Program-made: the position numbers and the translations under genes
From: Halanaerobium saccharolyticum
GTDB taxonomy: Bacteria; Bacillota; Halanaerobiia; Halanaerobiales; Halanaerobiaceae
NCBI RefSeq assembly: GCF_003053565.1
Contig: NZ_QAXS01000014.1
Coordinates: 1 to 60,626, forward strand
Length of the DNA: 60,626 nucleotides
Direction of reading: 5' to 3'
Shown: in pieces, positions 20,333 through 29,165 of the stretch
Layout: the number at the start of each line of letters is the position of its first letter
How positions within the stretch are numbered: position 1 is the stretch's first letter
Notes under the pieces: model-generated
What the model was told of the DNA's origin: nothing
The model's database searches: none
The model's input: the letters and a program-made list of their open reading frames with translations, nothing else

Positions 20333-22321
20333 TTACTTAGTTGTAAACCACTGTTCTGGTTTTGTAATCTGCCATGCACCTGTTGCATTAGAATAAGGAG
20401 CAGTTTCTGGTACATTGTGCAGAGTATCAGCTACAATGGCAGGAGCCATTGGACGAGCTACAGTACCAATTACATAAGTCTGATCCATATAATACTGCCA
20501 GATATCTCCGAGCATCTTATTCATTGCTTCCTGACTTGGAGCAGATGAATATTCATGGATTCTTCTTAACTGTTCTTTAGCATGTTCTGGTGGTTCCATA
20601 CCCTTTGGTGGTTCTTCACCTTCGCGTCCGGTTTCATCCCACATTCTCCAGGTATCCCACTGAGCCCACTGTGTAGCATAACGTGTTCCATCAGAATCAA
20701 AGCCAAATGCATTAATATCACGAGTTACATTTACCGGCCAGACACCAATATCATGATCTCCTGCATCAGCACGCTGCTGATATAGTTCACGTGATAGAGT
20801 TTTTAAATTAACTTTTACTCCAACATCTTCCCAGTAAGCCTTAACTAATTCTGCTACCTGACCAAGCTGGGCAGTACCACCAACAGAACCGGGAGCAGGA
20901 ATTTCTAAGTCAATAATTAATGTTTCACCATTTGGTAAAACTCTAAATCCTTCACCATCTTTTTCATCCAGACCAATTTCGTTTAATAATTTTTTTGCCA
21001 GTTCTGTATCATACTGTGCATAATGATCCAGCCATTCTTCTTTAAAGTAAGAAGCACCTGGTTTTGCAGTCGCCTGTGCAGGTTCGGCTAAACCACGATA
21101 GGCAAATTCATTAATTTCATTTCTATTAAGTGCAACTGACATTGCCTGTCTGAATTTTTTGTTGGAATATACTTCTCTTTTAGCCTCTTCAGGATGATTA
21201 ACATTAAAGGTTAAACCAATTTGAGCCTGAACAGGATTACTGTAAGCATATGTGGTGTAGTTACCAACTTCTTCATTTTGCTTGTACATTGGGAATTCAC
21301 TTGGACTTAAAATACGTGCTGCAAAATCAACATTACCCTGAAGGGCATCTACTTTTGCAACCTCAGCGTCAGATTTAATTGTTATTTCCCATTCATCAAC
21401 ATATGGCAGCTGATTTCCTTCACTATCAACTTTGTAATAATATGGATTACGAACAAATCGTTTTCTGGATGAGTTGATATCTTCTAAAACCCAGGCACCC
21501 ATTGTTGGTAATTCTGTATTTGTCTGAACTGGTCCAACTTCCATTTTATTAGTAAAGTACTGTACCCAGTTACCAAAGCCTTCTTCTTCAGCTATTTCTT
21601 TTACCTCAGGATTATAATCAGCATGGAACTGCTTTAAATAGTGCTTAGGAGAAAAGAAGAAACTCTGCTGACTTCTCCACCAGGTTAAGGTAGTATCAAC
21701 AATTGTTGGGTTGGATCTTGGAAATTCAATTCTTAAAGTGTAGTCATCAACAGCTGTAAATTCTGGAGCAACACCGTCCATTTTCCAGTTCCACTGTGTC
21801 CAGTGATTAACTTCTTCGTGCATAGCAACATCTTCCCACCAGAAAATAATATCTTCTGTGGTAAAAGGATGGCCATCAGACCATTTAAGTCCTTCACGCA
21901 GTTTAATTGTTAGAGTTTTTGCTTCATTTGTTAACTCAAAACTCTTTGCAATATCTGGTACAGCATTTGCCATTGATTTATCCAGTTGGAACATCCAGGG
22001 TCGCATAACTGTCCCATCTGATTCAGTACTTGGTCCAATAGCTGTAGAAACAACCTTTCCACCATACTGACCTACTTCTTCAACCGGTTCAAGTACCTGC
22101 AGATCTTCTGGTACAGGCAGTCTTTCTTCTACAGGTGGTAGTTCACCGTTCTCAACTCTTTGATCAAGCATTGGAGATTGATTAAATTCGGTGATTCCTG
22201 CTTCTGCAGCTGTCTCTGGCTCAGACCAGCTTTCTGGAATTTCTGCAGCACCTGCTGCAACAGTCATTAAGGCAATAATCATAACTACTAGTGAAAAAAC
22301 AAACTTTTTTGATTTAAACAT
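20333..22321 (-). CDS. Extracytoplasmic oligosaccharide-binding protein, family 5 (OppA type)
   Basis: Substrate-capturing protein of the opp importer, 662 aa. Residues 1-26 are a signal peptide ending TVAAGAAEI without a lipobox Cys, so it should be free in a periplasm. The SBP_bac_5 fold is shown by LREGLKWSDGHPFTTEDIIFW (shown to TEDI), NPYYYKVDSEGNQLPYVDEW and KKFRQAMSVALNRNEIN. Its length and RNPYYYKVDSEGNQLPYVD match the sugar-oligomer members of this family more than classical OppA. GAGGGAGG precedes the ATG. The leader carries GntR-type and AAACCGGTTT operators and a stem-loop exposing a consensus Shine-Dalgarno sequence. Confidence 0.92.
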   Translation of the reverse strand: MFKSKKFVFSLVVMIIALMTVAAGAAEIPESWSEPETAAEAGITEFNQSPMLDQRVENGELPPVEERLPVPEDLQVLEPVEEVGQYGGKVVSTAIGPSTESDGTVMRPWMFQLDKSMANAVPDIAKSFELTNEAKTLTIKLREGLKWSDGHPFTTEDIIFWWEDVAMHEEVNHWTQWNWKMDGVAPEFTAVDDYTLRIEFPRSNPTIVDTTLTWWRSQQSFFFSPKHYLKQFHADYNPEVKEIAEEEGFGNWVQYFTNKMEVGPVQTNTELPTMGAWVLEDINSSRKRFVRNPYYYKVDSEGNQLPYVDEWEITIKSDAEVAKVDALQGNVDFAARILSPSEFPMYKQNEEVGNYTTYAYSNPVQAQIGLTFNVNHPEEAKREVYSNKKFRQAMSVALNRNEINEFAYRGLAEPAQATAKPGASYFKEEWLDHYAQYDTELAKKLLNEIGLDEKDGEGFRVLPNGETLIIDLEIPAPGSVGGTAQLGQVAELVKAYWEDVGVKVNLKTLSRELYQQRADAGDHDIGVWPVNVTRDINAFGFDSDGTRYATQWAQWDTWRMWDETGREGEEPPKGMEPPEHAKEQLRRIHEYSSAPSQEAMNKMLGDIWQYYMDQTYVIGTVARPMAPAIVADTLHNVPETAPYSNATGAWQITKPEQWFTTK

Positions 22322-22437
22322 TATTTTCCTCCCTCATAGTGTTAATATATTACCTATATTTTATAGACTTATATCTTTAAAGATTATTATTATAGATTTT
22401 ATATTTTTTAAAATTTAAATTTTTTTCTATCAAAATG

Positions 22438-22494
22438 AATTATAACTTTCTTCACCTCCTGTTTAGGATTTTCATCTGTTATAAAGTTATAATT
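22438..22494 (-). ncRNA. Leader stem-loop of the opp operon with a Shine-Dalgarno sequence in its loop
   Basis: AATTATAACTTT (22438-22449) and AAAGTTATAATT (22483-22494) form a perfect 12-bp stem. The 33-base loop, read on the minus strand, contains AGGAGGTGAA (22460-22451), a consensus Shine-Dalgarno sequence with no plausible start codon after it. It lies about 120 bases upstream of the oppA start, within the expected 5' UTR. A role in mRNA stability or ribosome docking is an inference. Confidence 0.45.
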
Positions 22495-22514
22495 AAATAA
22501 GACAAACTTTATAG

Positions 22515-22524
22515 AAACCGGTTT
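22515..22524. promoter_or_regulatory. LacI-type operator AAACCGGTTT upstream of oppA
   Basis: A perfect 10-bp palindrome identical to three sites around the GH8/LacI locus (33968, 34019, 35060). A degenerate copy, TACCCGGTTT, lies 33 bp away at 22548-22557. Both lie downstream of the probable opp -10 region (22575-22570), a repressing position. Confidence 0.7.
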
Positions 22525-22569
22525 TTATAAAGCTAAAAAATTATTAGTACCCGGTTTTTAGTAACTCTA

Positions 22570-22588
22570 ATTATACTAACATGTTAGT
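22570..22588 (-). promoter_or_regulatory. opp promoter -10 region overlapped by GntR-type operator
   Basis: ACTAACATGTTAGT (22575-22588) is a perfect 14-bp palindrome directly abutting TATAAT on the minus strand (22575-22570). The -35 (near 22593-22598) is weak. A related imperfect site, ACTAACATACCAGT, overlaps the -10 of the neighbouring GntR gene (23344-23357), so this GntR protein is the likely binder. Confidence 0.65.
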
Positions 22589-22629
22589 GTAAACGATAAA
22601 AAATATCAGTTTTACAATTAAAATCTACT

Positions 22630-23313
22630 CTAAACAAAATAATCTGGATAATCTCTCTTCAATTTTTCCTGGTCAAACTGAATTCGGCTAATATGAGATT
22701 CCATTGTCTTTTTTGCCTTTTTGGGATCTCTATTTTCAATTGCATTAATAATTTTCTGATGATCTCCAATAACATCAGATCGGTTAAAGTCAGCTGATAA
22801 ACTGAGCATTCTCATCCTATTTAAATGGGTACTCAACTGTTCAATTGCTGTCCAGATATTGGCCATATTACAGCCTGCAAAAAGCATTTCGTGAAACTCA
22901 TTATCGTATTCAAAAAGTTTTTGATAATTATTTTGTTTTAAACTTACCTTTTGAATCTGTAAATTTGCTTCTAAATCAAACATTTTTTCCTCTGGGAAAA
23001 TATCACAGGCAAGTTCAACTATTTTGATTTCTAGAGCTTCCCGCATAAACTTTGCTTCCTGTACCTTGTCTAAATCTATATATGAGACAAAAGTACCTTT
23101 CTGAGGATAAACATCAATTAAACCTTCTTCTTTTAACTTTACAAATGCTTCCCGAATTGGAGTCCGGCTGACTCCAAACTCCTTTGCTATCTCTTTTTTG
23201 CGCAGAGGTGTTCCAGGCTTCAAAGAAAGGTTCATAATATTTTCCTTTAAAACATTATAGACATAATCTTTCATATTCAAATTTTTGTATTCATCATGTT
23301 TAGCTAAATTCAT
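22630..23313 (-). CDS. GntR family regulator, FadR/FCD subfamily
   Basis: A 227-residue repressor from the ATG at 23313, chosen because GGTGAG lies at proper spacing and the upstream extension is not family-like. A winged helix at residues 12-75 (KPGTPLRKKEIAKEFGVSRTPIREAF, shown to GVSR) is followed by the all-helical FCD ligand-binding domain. FCD regulators often sense sugar acids such as glucuronate. It lies just upstream of the opp-uxuA-aguA operon, whose promoter carries a matching palindrome. It is therefore the probable uronate- or aldouronate-responsive regulator of that operon. The operator over its own -10 suggests autoregulation. Confidence 0.9.
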   Translation of the reverse strand: MNLAKHDEYKNLNMKDYVYNVLKENIMNLSLKPGTPLRKKEIAKEFGVSRTPIREAFVKLKEEGLIDVYPQKGTFVSYIDLDKVQEAKFMREALEIKIVELACDIFPEEKMFDLEANLQIQKVSLKQNNYQKLFEYDNEFHEMLFAGCNMANIWTAIEQLSTHLNRMRMLSLSADFNRSDVIGDHQKIINAIENRDPKKAKKTMESHISRIQFDQEKLKRDYPDYFV

Positions 23314-23341
23314 AAACTCACCGCCAATCAGTATATTAATA

Positions 23342-23370
23342 ATACTAACATACCAGTTTAGAATTGTCAA
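23342..23370 (-). promoter_or_regulatory. Promoter of the GntR gene with overlapping operator
   Basis: On the minus strand TTGACA (23370-23365), a 17-base spacer and TAGTAT (23347-23342) form a strong promoter. The half-conserved operator ACTAACATACCAGT (23344-23357) covers the -10. Confidence 0.65.
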
Positions 23371-23387
23371 ACAATTAACAAATATTT

Positions 23388-25265
23388 TTACAGCTTTTCT
23401 AAAAAAGTGCCTGCTGGCAAATCAAGCTGATTATATAAATTGGCTTCGCTGGGATTATCCTTCCAGGCATAGCGGAGATATTTAGGGTGCTCTACTTCTT
23501 TAGTATCGATAATAACCTGATTATTATTTAATTTTGCTTTTACTGTTTTAAATTTTTCATCTGCTGCTGCCAGTTCAAAGCCCTTTAACTGCTCACCTTT
23601 AACTTTTAAGCCTCCAGCAAGATTATTGAATTCCAAAATTAATTGGCTCTCTTTTTTAGTTAACTTTTTTAATTCCGGACCACTGTAGACCACATCTTCT
23701 CCATAGGCCAGTTTGCGGGCTGCTAAATAAAATCTGTGAGCCACATCTTTTTTATTTAGAGGATGAAGATCATTCCACTCTCCTAAGTCAAGGTTAACAG
23801 TCATTGCGGTATTTTCAAGCTTTAAAGCATCACGCTGTGCATTACGGAAAGCTGCCCAGATTTCTCTTTCATTTTCCTCAGGTGGCTCAAAGTTTGGCAG
23901 TTGAGCATAGATAAAGGGAAACTTAGCCTGGTTAAATCTATGGCGCCAGAGTTTGATCATTTTAGTAAATAAGTCTTTATATTCCTCTTCCCGGCCGGTA
24001 TTCGATTCACCCTGATACCAGCAGACTCCTTTTATCTTATAATTAAGCAGTGGAGCAATCATTGCATTAAATAAACCGGTAGGCTGCCACTGAATAAAAA
24101 TCTCTTCATTTTTATCTTCTTTAATCACAGCAGCAACTTTATATTTCCATTCGCCCTTCAGATCAATTTCATTTTCTCCGAGGAAGAGCTTATATGGTTT
24201 ATCAGCTACAAATTCTCCCTGACCGTCATTAACAACAACTCTGACTGCTATTAAATTCTTGCCCGCCTTTAAAATCCCTTTTTTCAGCTTATATTTACGG
24301 GGGGGATATTTGTAGGTTACTGCTCCTACTCTTTTACCATTAACATAGGCTGTATCTGCATCTACAATCCTCCCCAGCCAGAGTCGAGCTTCATTTTCTG
24401 CCTCAGCTTTAGTCAATTCAATTTCTTTTCTAAACCAGACAACACCATTTTTGTTGGCAAAGTTGAGCCGGTCAAATTTAGTTGGAATCCTAACTGTCTG
24501 CCAGTCAGAGTCATTATAAGCTGGGTCAAAATAGTGTGGCTTGTTATTTAAGCCCCGATCATTTTCATAAACTCTTTTTGCCCATTCTTTATTAACTTCA
24601 AGATTATGTGCTTCAGCTGCTTTAATCTTTTCCGGCTGAGCAAATTCAGCTGCCACTTTTAAATATTCCGGATATTCTGCCAGTGAGCTTCTGCTCATCC
24701 AGGCTTCAACAGGTGAACCACCTACACTTGCATTTAAAATGCCCACAGGAACTTCATATTTTTTATTTAATTTTTTGGCAAAGAAATAAGCTAAAGCTGA
24801 AAAATCATTGATAGTGTTCTGAGAAACTTTTTTCCAACTGGCTCCCTTAATATCTTTGTTTTCTTCTTTAAAATTATAGGTGATTGGTAATTTAAACTCT
24901 CTAATTTGATCATTTCCTGCCGCTTTTATTTCCTCAGCATAGCGATCTTTAACCCGCTGCATCGGTAGTTCCATATTTGACTGTCCTGAACAGAGCCAGA
25001 CTTCGCCGATTAAAATATCACTGACGGTAATTTCTTCTGCAGCAGTAATAATTTTCATTTCAAAAGGGCCACCAGCTTTTTGAACCGGTAAAAACAGAGA
25101 CCATTCCCCCTCAGTATTGGCTGCTGTCAGATATTCTTCTTCCTTAAAAATAACTTTAACTTCCTCTTGAGGCAGAGTCCAGCCCCAGATTTTAATTTCT
25201 TTATTATGCTGTAAGACCATACCATCATTAATTAAAGAAGGTAATTTTAAATTTATATTCTGCAT
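23388..25265 (-). CDS. SGNH-type carbohydrate esterase with inserted beta-sandwich domain
   Basis: A 625-residue cytoplasmic esterase of the sialate O-acetylesterase/DUF303 fold. The nucleophile block CSGQSNMELP places the catalytic Ser at about residue 96. A C-terminal NDLHPLNKKDVAHR supplies the Asp-His pair. Between the halves (about 230-360) lies a jelly-roll like that of GH2 sugar-binding domains (WFRKEIELTKAEA, AYVNGKRVGAV, GKNLIAVRVV). This inserted-domain layout is known from xylan acetylesterases (CE20-like) and sialate esterases. The neighbours support removal of acetyl groups from imported xylo-oligosaccharides. It ends 74 bp before the GntR start and is read after the aldo/keto reductase. 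Exact substrate is inferred. Confidence 0.82.
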   Translation of the reverse strand: MQNINLKLPSLINDGMVLQHNKEIKIWGWTLPQEEVKVIFKEEEYLTAANTEGEWSLFLPVQKAGGPFEMKIITAAEEITVSDILIGEVWLCSGQSNMELPMQRVKDRYAEEIKAAGNDQIREFKLPITYNFKEENKDIKGASWKKVSQNTINDFSALAYFFAKKLNKKYEVPVGILNASVGGSPVEAWMSRSSLAEYPEYLKVAAEFAQPEKIKAAEAHNLEVNKEWAKRVYENDRGLNNKPHYFDPAYNDSDWQTVRIPTKFDRLNFANKNGVVWFRKEIELTKAEAENEARLWLGRIVDADTAYVNGKRVGAVTYKYPPRKYKLKKGILKAGKNLIAVRVVVNDGQGEFVADKPYKLFLGENEIDLKGEWKYKVAAVIKEDKNEEIFIQWQPTGLFNAMIAPLLNYKIKGVCWYQGESNTGREEEYKDLFTKMIKLWRHRFNQAKFPFIYAQLPNFEPPEENEREIWAAFRNAQRDALKLENTAMTVNLDLGEWNDLHPLNKKDVAHRFYLAARKLAYGEDVVYSGPELKKLTKKESQLILEFNNLAGGLKVKGEQLKGFELAAADEKFKTVKAKLNNNQVIIDTKEVEHPKYLRYAWKDNPSEANLYNQLDLPAGTFLEKL

Positions 25266-25334
25266 CTATTTATACTCCTTAAGTTTATGTATTAAGAGCA
25301 GAATAGGAAACTATCCTGCCTGATTCAATCTTTA

Positions 25335-26279
25335 TTAAAATTTTGCTTCAGTCATTGCTCTTAACATATCTTCACTTAATTCAAGTTCCAGGCTGCCTAG
25401 AGCTTCTTTAAACTGCTCATCTGTAGTTGCTGCAATCAGGGGAATAGCATTTGGCTTTCTATTCATCAACCAGTAATAGACAAGCTGATTGCGGGTTGCT
25501 CCTGTTTCGGCAGCAATTTCATCTAAAACTGCCAGCCTTTTATCTGTATCCGGACCCTGATACTGATCTTTAAATTCTTTATTCGGGTTTGTATAAGCAC
25601 CCTGAAGCAGGGGAGAATAGGCTACTAAAGAAATACCGGTATTTTCTACAAATTCAAATAAATCCTGGTTTGCTGCCACCTGATCCCCAAAACCCCAGCC
25701 GCTTTTGGGCCTTAAATAAGAATAGCGCTGCTGAACTGCACTGTAGCTTTGCCAGTTATTTCTGATGGCAATCTGTCGTGCCCGTTCCAGCCTCCAGGCT
25801 TTAAAATTACTGGCACCAATTGCTCTAACTTTACCCTCTGTAATCAATTCATTAAAGGCTTCCAGTGTTTCTTCCATTGGCGTATTAAAATCATCAGTAT
25901 GAGCATAATATAAGTCAATATAATCAGTACCCAGTCTTTCTAAACTTTTATGAAATTCTTCTTTGATCTGCTTTTTACTGCACCCATATTCGGTGCCGGG
26001 ATAGGGAAAACCAACTTTAGAAGCAATGATTACCTCAGAACGGTTATTTCTTTCCTTAAGCCATTTACCGATCATTTTTTCACTTTCTCCACCCTGAGTC
26101 TGATCACTTATCCAGTGAGAATACATATTGGCGGTGTCCAAAAAGTTTCCTCCAGCAGCAAGATACTGATCCATTCTTCTAAAGGATTTCTCCTTGCTGT
26201 CTCGGGCGCCAAAGTATAAACAGCCTAATCCCATCTGACTGACCTGAAATCCTGTCTTTCCTAGCTGAACTTTTTTCAT
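25335..26279 (-). CDS. Aldo/keto reductase
   Basis: NAD(P)H-dependent oxidoreductase of the AKR superfamily, 314 aa. The catalytic tetrad is visible: Asp and Tyr in FLDTANMYS, Lys in IIASKVGF and His in YYAHTDD. The N-terminal KVQLGKTGFQVSQMGLGCLYFG and the C-terminal RNQLVYYWLMNRK with the cofactor-binding loop also fit. AAGGAGGG precedes the ATG. It lies between the GH10 xylanase and the esterase and may act on xylose, arabinose or a derived aldehyde. The substrate is not readable from sequence. Confidence 0.88.
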   Translation of the reverse strand: MKKVQLGKTGFQVSQMGLGCLYFGARDSKEKSFRRMDQYLAAGGNFLDTANMYSHWISDQTQGGESEKMIGKWLKERNNRSEVIIASKVGFPYPGTEYGCSKKQIKEEFHKSLERLGTDYIDLYYAHTDDFNTPMEETLEAFNELITEGKVRAIGASNFKAWRLERARQIAIRNNWQSYSAVQQRYSYLRPKSGWGFGDQVAANQDLFEFVENTGISLVAYSPLLQGAYTNPNKEFKDQYQGPDTDKRLAVLDEIAAETGATRNQLVYYWLMNRKPNAIPLIAATTDEQFKEALGSLELELSEDMLRAMTEAKF

Positions 26280-26317
26280 GCTGAAGTCCCTCCTTTTACA
26301 TCTATTATATTATATGT

Positions 26318-26357
26318 TTGTACCTGGTTCAAAAAGGTGTTTTTGAACCAGGTACAA
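26318..26357. repeat. Perfect 18-bp palindrome with four-base loop
   Basis: TTGTACCTGGTTCAAAAA (26318-26335) and its exact complement (26340-26357) flank GGTG. It lies between the GH10 stop and the aldo/keto reductase start. It may act as terminator of the GH10 gene, but its length and perfection resemble a dispersed REP-like unit. Confidence 0.6.
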
Positions 26358-26386
26358 GTGAATTAATGAACATAATCATATTTATT

Positions 26387-29011
26387 TTACTTTACAAATT
26401 TCAGATTTCCAAGACCGGACATATTTCTCCAGCCTTCTCCACTCTGATCATTCCAGATAGCTACTCCATCTCTAGTGCCATCACCATTTCCGTCATCATT
26501 TACCTGAAAATCAAAACCGATAATTTGACCTTCTTCGGCAGTGATTTCCACAAAAGGAACAGCAGCTTCGACAATATAGCCGGTTTCAGTTACTCGGGTA
26601 GCTGTTTTCAGGCCTTCTCGCTCTGGGTTAAATGACTGCTGATTTAAATAGTTAATTCTATACTGAGTATCATCTGACTGATATTCAGTACTTTTATCAT
26701 TATTTTCGTCGACAAATATCTCAACAGAATCCTCTTCGTGTACCTGCTCACCAGCCAGGCTGAGCGCTGAATCTTTTACTTCTGCAAAGATGTATAAAGT
26801 ATTTTCATCCCACATAGTCTTAACTTCAGCAGTAGCTGGATTTTCACCGGAAATTATTTTCTCCGTTTTGATTGTATTGGCCTTCTCCCAGCTCTCATCC
26901 ATTTCCGCATCAATTTCTGCTTGACCGTAAACTGCTTCTGTAATTACTGGTTCTTCTTTTAAATTTAAAGTCCCATAATTCTCTGCACTTTCAGTCTGCT
27001 TTTTAGTAAAGTCATTCCAGATAATAGAGGTTTCAGATTCTGCATCATTAATTTTAAGATCAAATCCAACTTGATCTCCAACCTTTAAATTCCGACTTTC
27101 TACCGGTATAACTGCTTCAATCAAATACGAATTATCTTTTTCTACTGCTGCAGTTTTTAAATTGGATTCTCCACTTCTTTTAATCTGGTAATGTTTTATT
27201 GCTTCAGAATCAGCAGTTTTTGCATTTGCTTCATCTACAAATATTTCTAGAGCATCTTCAGCATTTTTACTCTCATCTTCAATCTGAGCATAAAGATAAA
27301 TATTGTTTTCATCCCAGCTCAACTTAACTTCTCCACCAAGATATTCATTTTCTTCTAAATCCAAAGTGTCTCCGCTATTCTGCCAGATCAAATCACTTTC
27401 AGCATCAATCTCTGGGCTTCCTTGAGAAATATCGAATTCTTTGGTGATTACAGGTAGTCTATCTGGATTAACAACTCCCCAGAAAGCTGGTTTGGCTTTT
27501 AATGACTGGTCAAATAAAAGCGGCCAGTTATTTCTTTCTACCGGGAAACCTGTTAACCAGGTGTGGTCATCTGCAATTCCCCAGAGAGTAACATTAGTAA
27601 TTGAATCAGAATACTGTTTAAAGAGATTAAAAATCTCACGGTAGCGGTGTCCCTGCTTAACAGCTAGCTCCTCACTAAAGCTGTCATAACTCTGACTATT
27701 ATTTGTATAGACACTTAGGTCTAGCTCAGTTATCTGGAGATCCACTCCCAGAGAAGCAAATTTGTCTAAAGTCTTCTCCATTGCAGCAATTGAAGGTGAT
27801 TCAATATTAATGTGGCCCTGCATTCCAATTCCATCAACCGGAATATCTTCTGCCAGCAGCTCTTTAACAACTCTGTACATAATATCTCTTTTAGCCGGAT
27901 CTGATAAAAGACTGTAATCATTGATATATAGTTTTGCCTCCGGGTCAATTTTATTAGCATGGATGAAGGCTTCTTTAATATAATCAATTCCCGCTATTTG
28001 ATACCACTTACTATTTCTGAGTCCATTGGTTTCAGTTGAAGCAGGATCAATCGCTTCATTTACAACATCCCAGCTATCGATATCACCCTTATAATGCTCC
28101 ATTGTTTTTTCAATATGCTTTCTCATTCTATCTAAGAGAACTTCCTTAGAAACTAATTCTCCCTCTTCATCTTCAAAAAACCAGTCGGGAACCTGACTGT
28201 GCCAGACTAAGGTATGACCTCGCATTACCATCTCATTTTCTTTAGTAAATTCACGAATCTTATCCCCACCAGTAAAATTAAATTCGCCTTCTTCTGGCTG
28301 AACTGTCTCTGGTTTCATTACATTTTCTGCAGTTAGACTGTTAAAATGCTTTTTTAAAATTTTGCCATGTTCTCCTTCTAGCTGATAGGGCTCAATGGCT
28401 GCTCCAATCTTAAAATGATCTGCATAAGCCGCTTTTAGAGAAGGAATATCTGCTTCCATTTTCTGCACGATTTCACCTTCCTTTTTAATAACAAGATCGT
28501 CAATTAAAAATTCTAATTCGGCATTAGCTGATTCCGCATACAGGGTAATTCTGTCCATACCGGAATTAATAGTATAATTTCCATTCAGTTCAACCCAATC
28601 AGAGGCAGAAGCTTCAACACTGGTAACATTATCCCAGGAATTGCTGCCATCCTTATTATTTTCTGTACTTAAAGTAATTGTTGAGTTCTCAGAACCTTCC
28701 ACAAGTTTAACCATCATTGAAAAATTATATTCTTTGTTTCCTTCAACAAATTCATCAATATTCAGACTGGGTCCATTCCAATTTTGAGATCTGCCTTTAA
28801 TCAGCAGACTCTGGCTGCCACTGACTGCTGTTGAATCAACAACTTCTAGCTCAACACCCTCACCTCGGGGCTGCCAGTTACCAGCGCCATCTTCAAAATC
28901 AGTTTGATAGACTACTTCGGCAGCTACTGAAGCCGAAAAAAATGTAGCAAAAATAACTATTAAAGCTGTTAATAAAATCATGTTTACTGTACTTTTCTTT
29001 TGTAAAATCAT
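26387..29011 (-). CDS. Secreted endo-1,4-beta-xylanase, CBM22-GH10-CBM9-CBM9
   Basis: Multidomain xylanase of 874 aa and the only xylan hydrolase here with a signal peptide (residues 1-31, ending SVAAE). A CBM22-like domain occupies about 34-178 (YQTDFEDGAGNWQPRG). The GH10 barrel spans about 185-520, with acid/base Glu319 in WDVVNEAID and nucleophile Glu429 in QITELDLS. The WHSQVPDWFF and NDY motifs are typical. Two CBM9-like modules follow (about 530-690 and 700-874), each with the WDENxLYI/YLYAQIEDE and (A/S)xIWND patterns. There is no SLH domain, so it is not anchored through an S-layer. It begins glucuronoxylan breakdown outside the cytoplasm and feeds the Lpl and Opp importers. It lies downstream of the lpl permeases after a terminator. 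Confidence 0.96.
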   Translation of the reverse strand: MILQKKSTVNMILLTALIVIFATFFSASVAAEVVYQTDFEDGAGNWQPRGEGVELEVVDSTAVSGSQSLLIKGRSQNWNGPSLNIDEFVEGNKEYNFSMMVKLVEGSENSTITLSTENNKDGSNSWDNVTSVEASASDWVELNGNYTINSGMDRITLYAESANAELEFLIDDLVIKKEGEIVQKMEADIPSLKAAYADHFKIGAAIEPYQLEGEHGKILKKHFNSLTAENVMKPETVQPEEGEFNFTGGDKIREFTKENEMVMRGHTLVWHSQVPDWFFEDEEGELVSKEVLLDRMRKHIEKTMEHYKGDIDSWDVVNEAIDPASTETNGLRNSKWYQIAGIDYIKEAFIHANKIDPEAKLYINDYSLLSDPAKRDIMYRVVKELLAEDIPVDGIGMQGHINIESPSIAAMEKTLDKFASLGVDLQITELDLSVYTNNSQSYDSFSEELAVKQGHRYREIFNLFKQYSDSITNVTLWGIADDHTWLTGFPVERNNWPLLFDQSLKAKPAFWGVVNPDRLPVITKEFDISQGSPEIDAESDLIWQNSGDTLDLEENEYLGGEVKLSWDENNIYLYAQIEDESKNAEDALEIFVDEANAKTADSEAIKHYQIKRSGESNLKTAAVEKDNSYLIEAVIPVESRNLKVGDQVGFDLKINDAESETSIIWNDFTKKQTESAENYGTLNLKEEPVITEAVYGQAEIDAEMDESWEKANTIKTEKIISGENPATAEVKTMWDENTLYIFAEVKDSALSLAGEQVHEEDSVEIFVDENNDKSTEYQSDDTQYRINYLNQQSFNPEREGLKTATRVTETGYIVEAAVPFVEITAEEGQIIGFDFQVNDDGNGDGTRDGVAIWNDQSGEGWRNMSGLGNLKFVK

Positions 29012-29077
29012 TATACTCCCCCTATTTAATTAAAATTCTTTCTTAACATAATCTTCGCACTATTTTTATATATAAAA

Positions 29078-29130
29078 AGAGAAAACTCCTAAAAGATTAT
29101 TTTTAAAATATCCCTTATAAGCTTTCTCTT
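29078..29130 (-). terminator. Terminator after the lpl permease genes
   Basis: AAGAGAAA (29078-29085) pairs with TTTCTCTT (29123-29130). On the minus strand the descending arm runs into TTTTTATA, typical of a rho-independent terminator. Confidence 0.65.
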
Positions 29131-29165
29131 AAGTTGTTAAGAAAATATTGAACTTTAAGCAGTTA

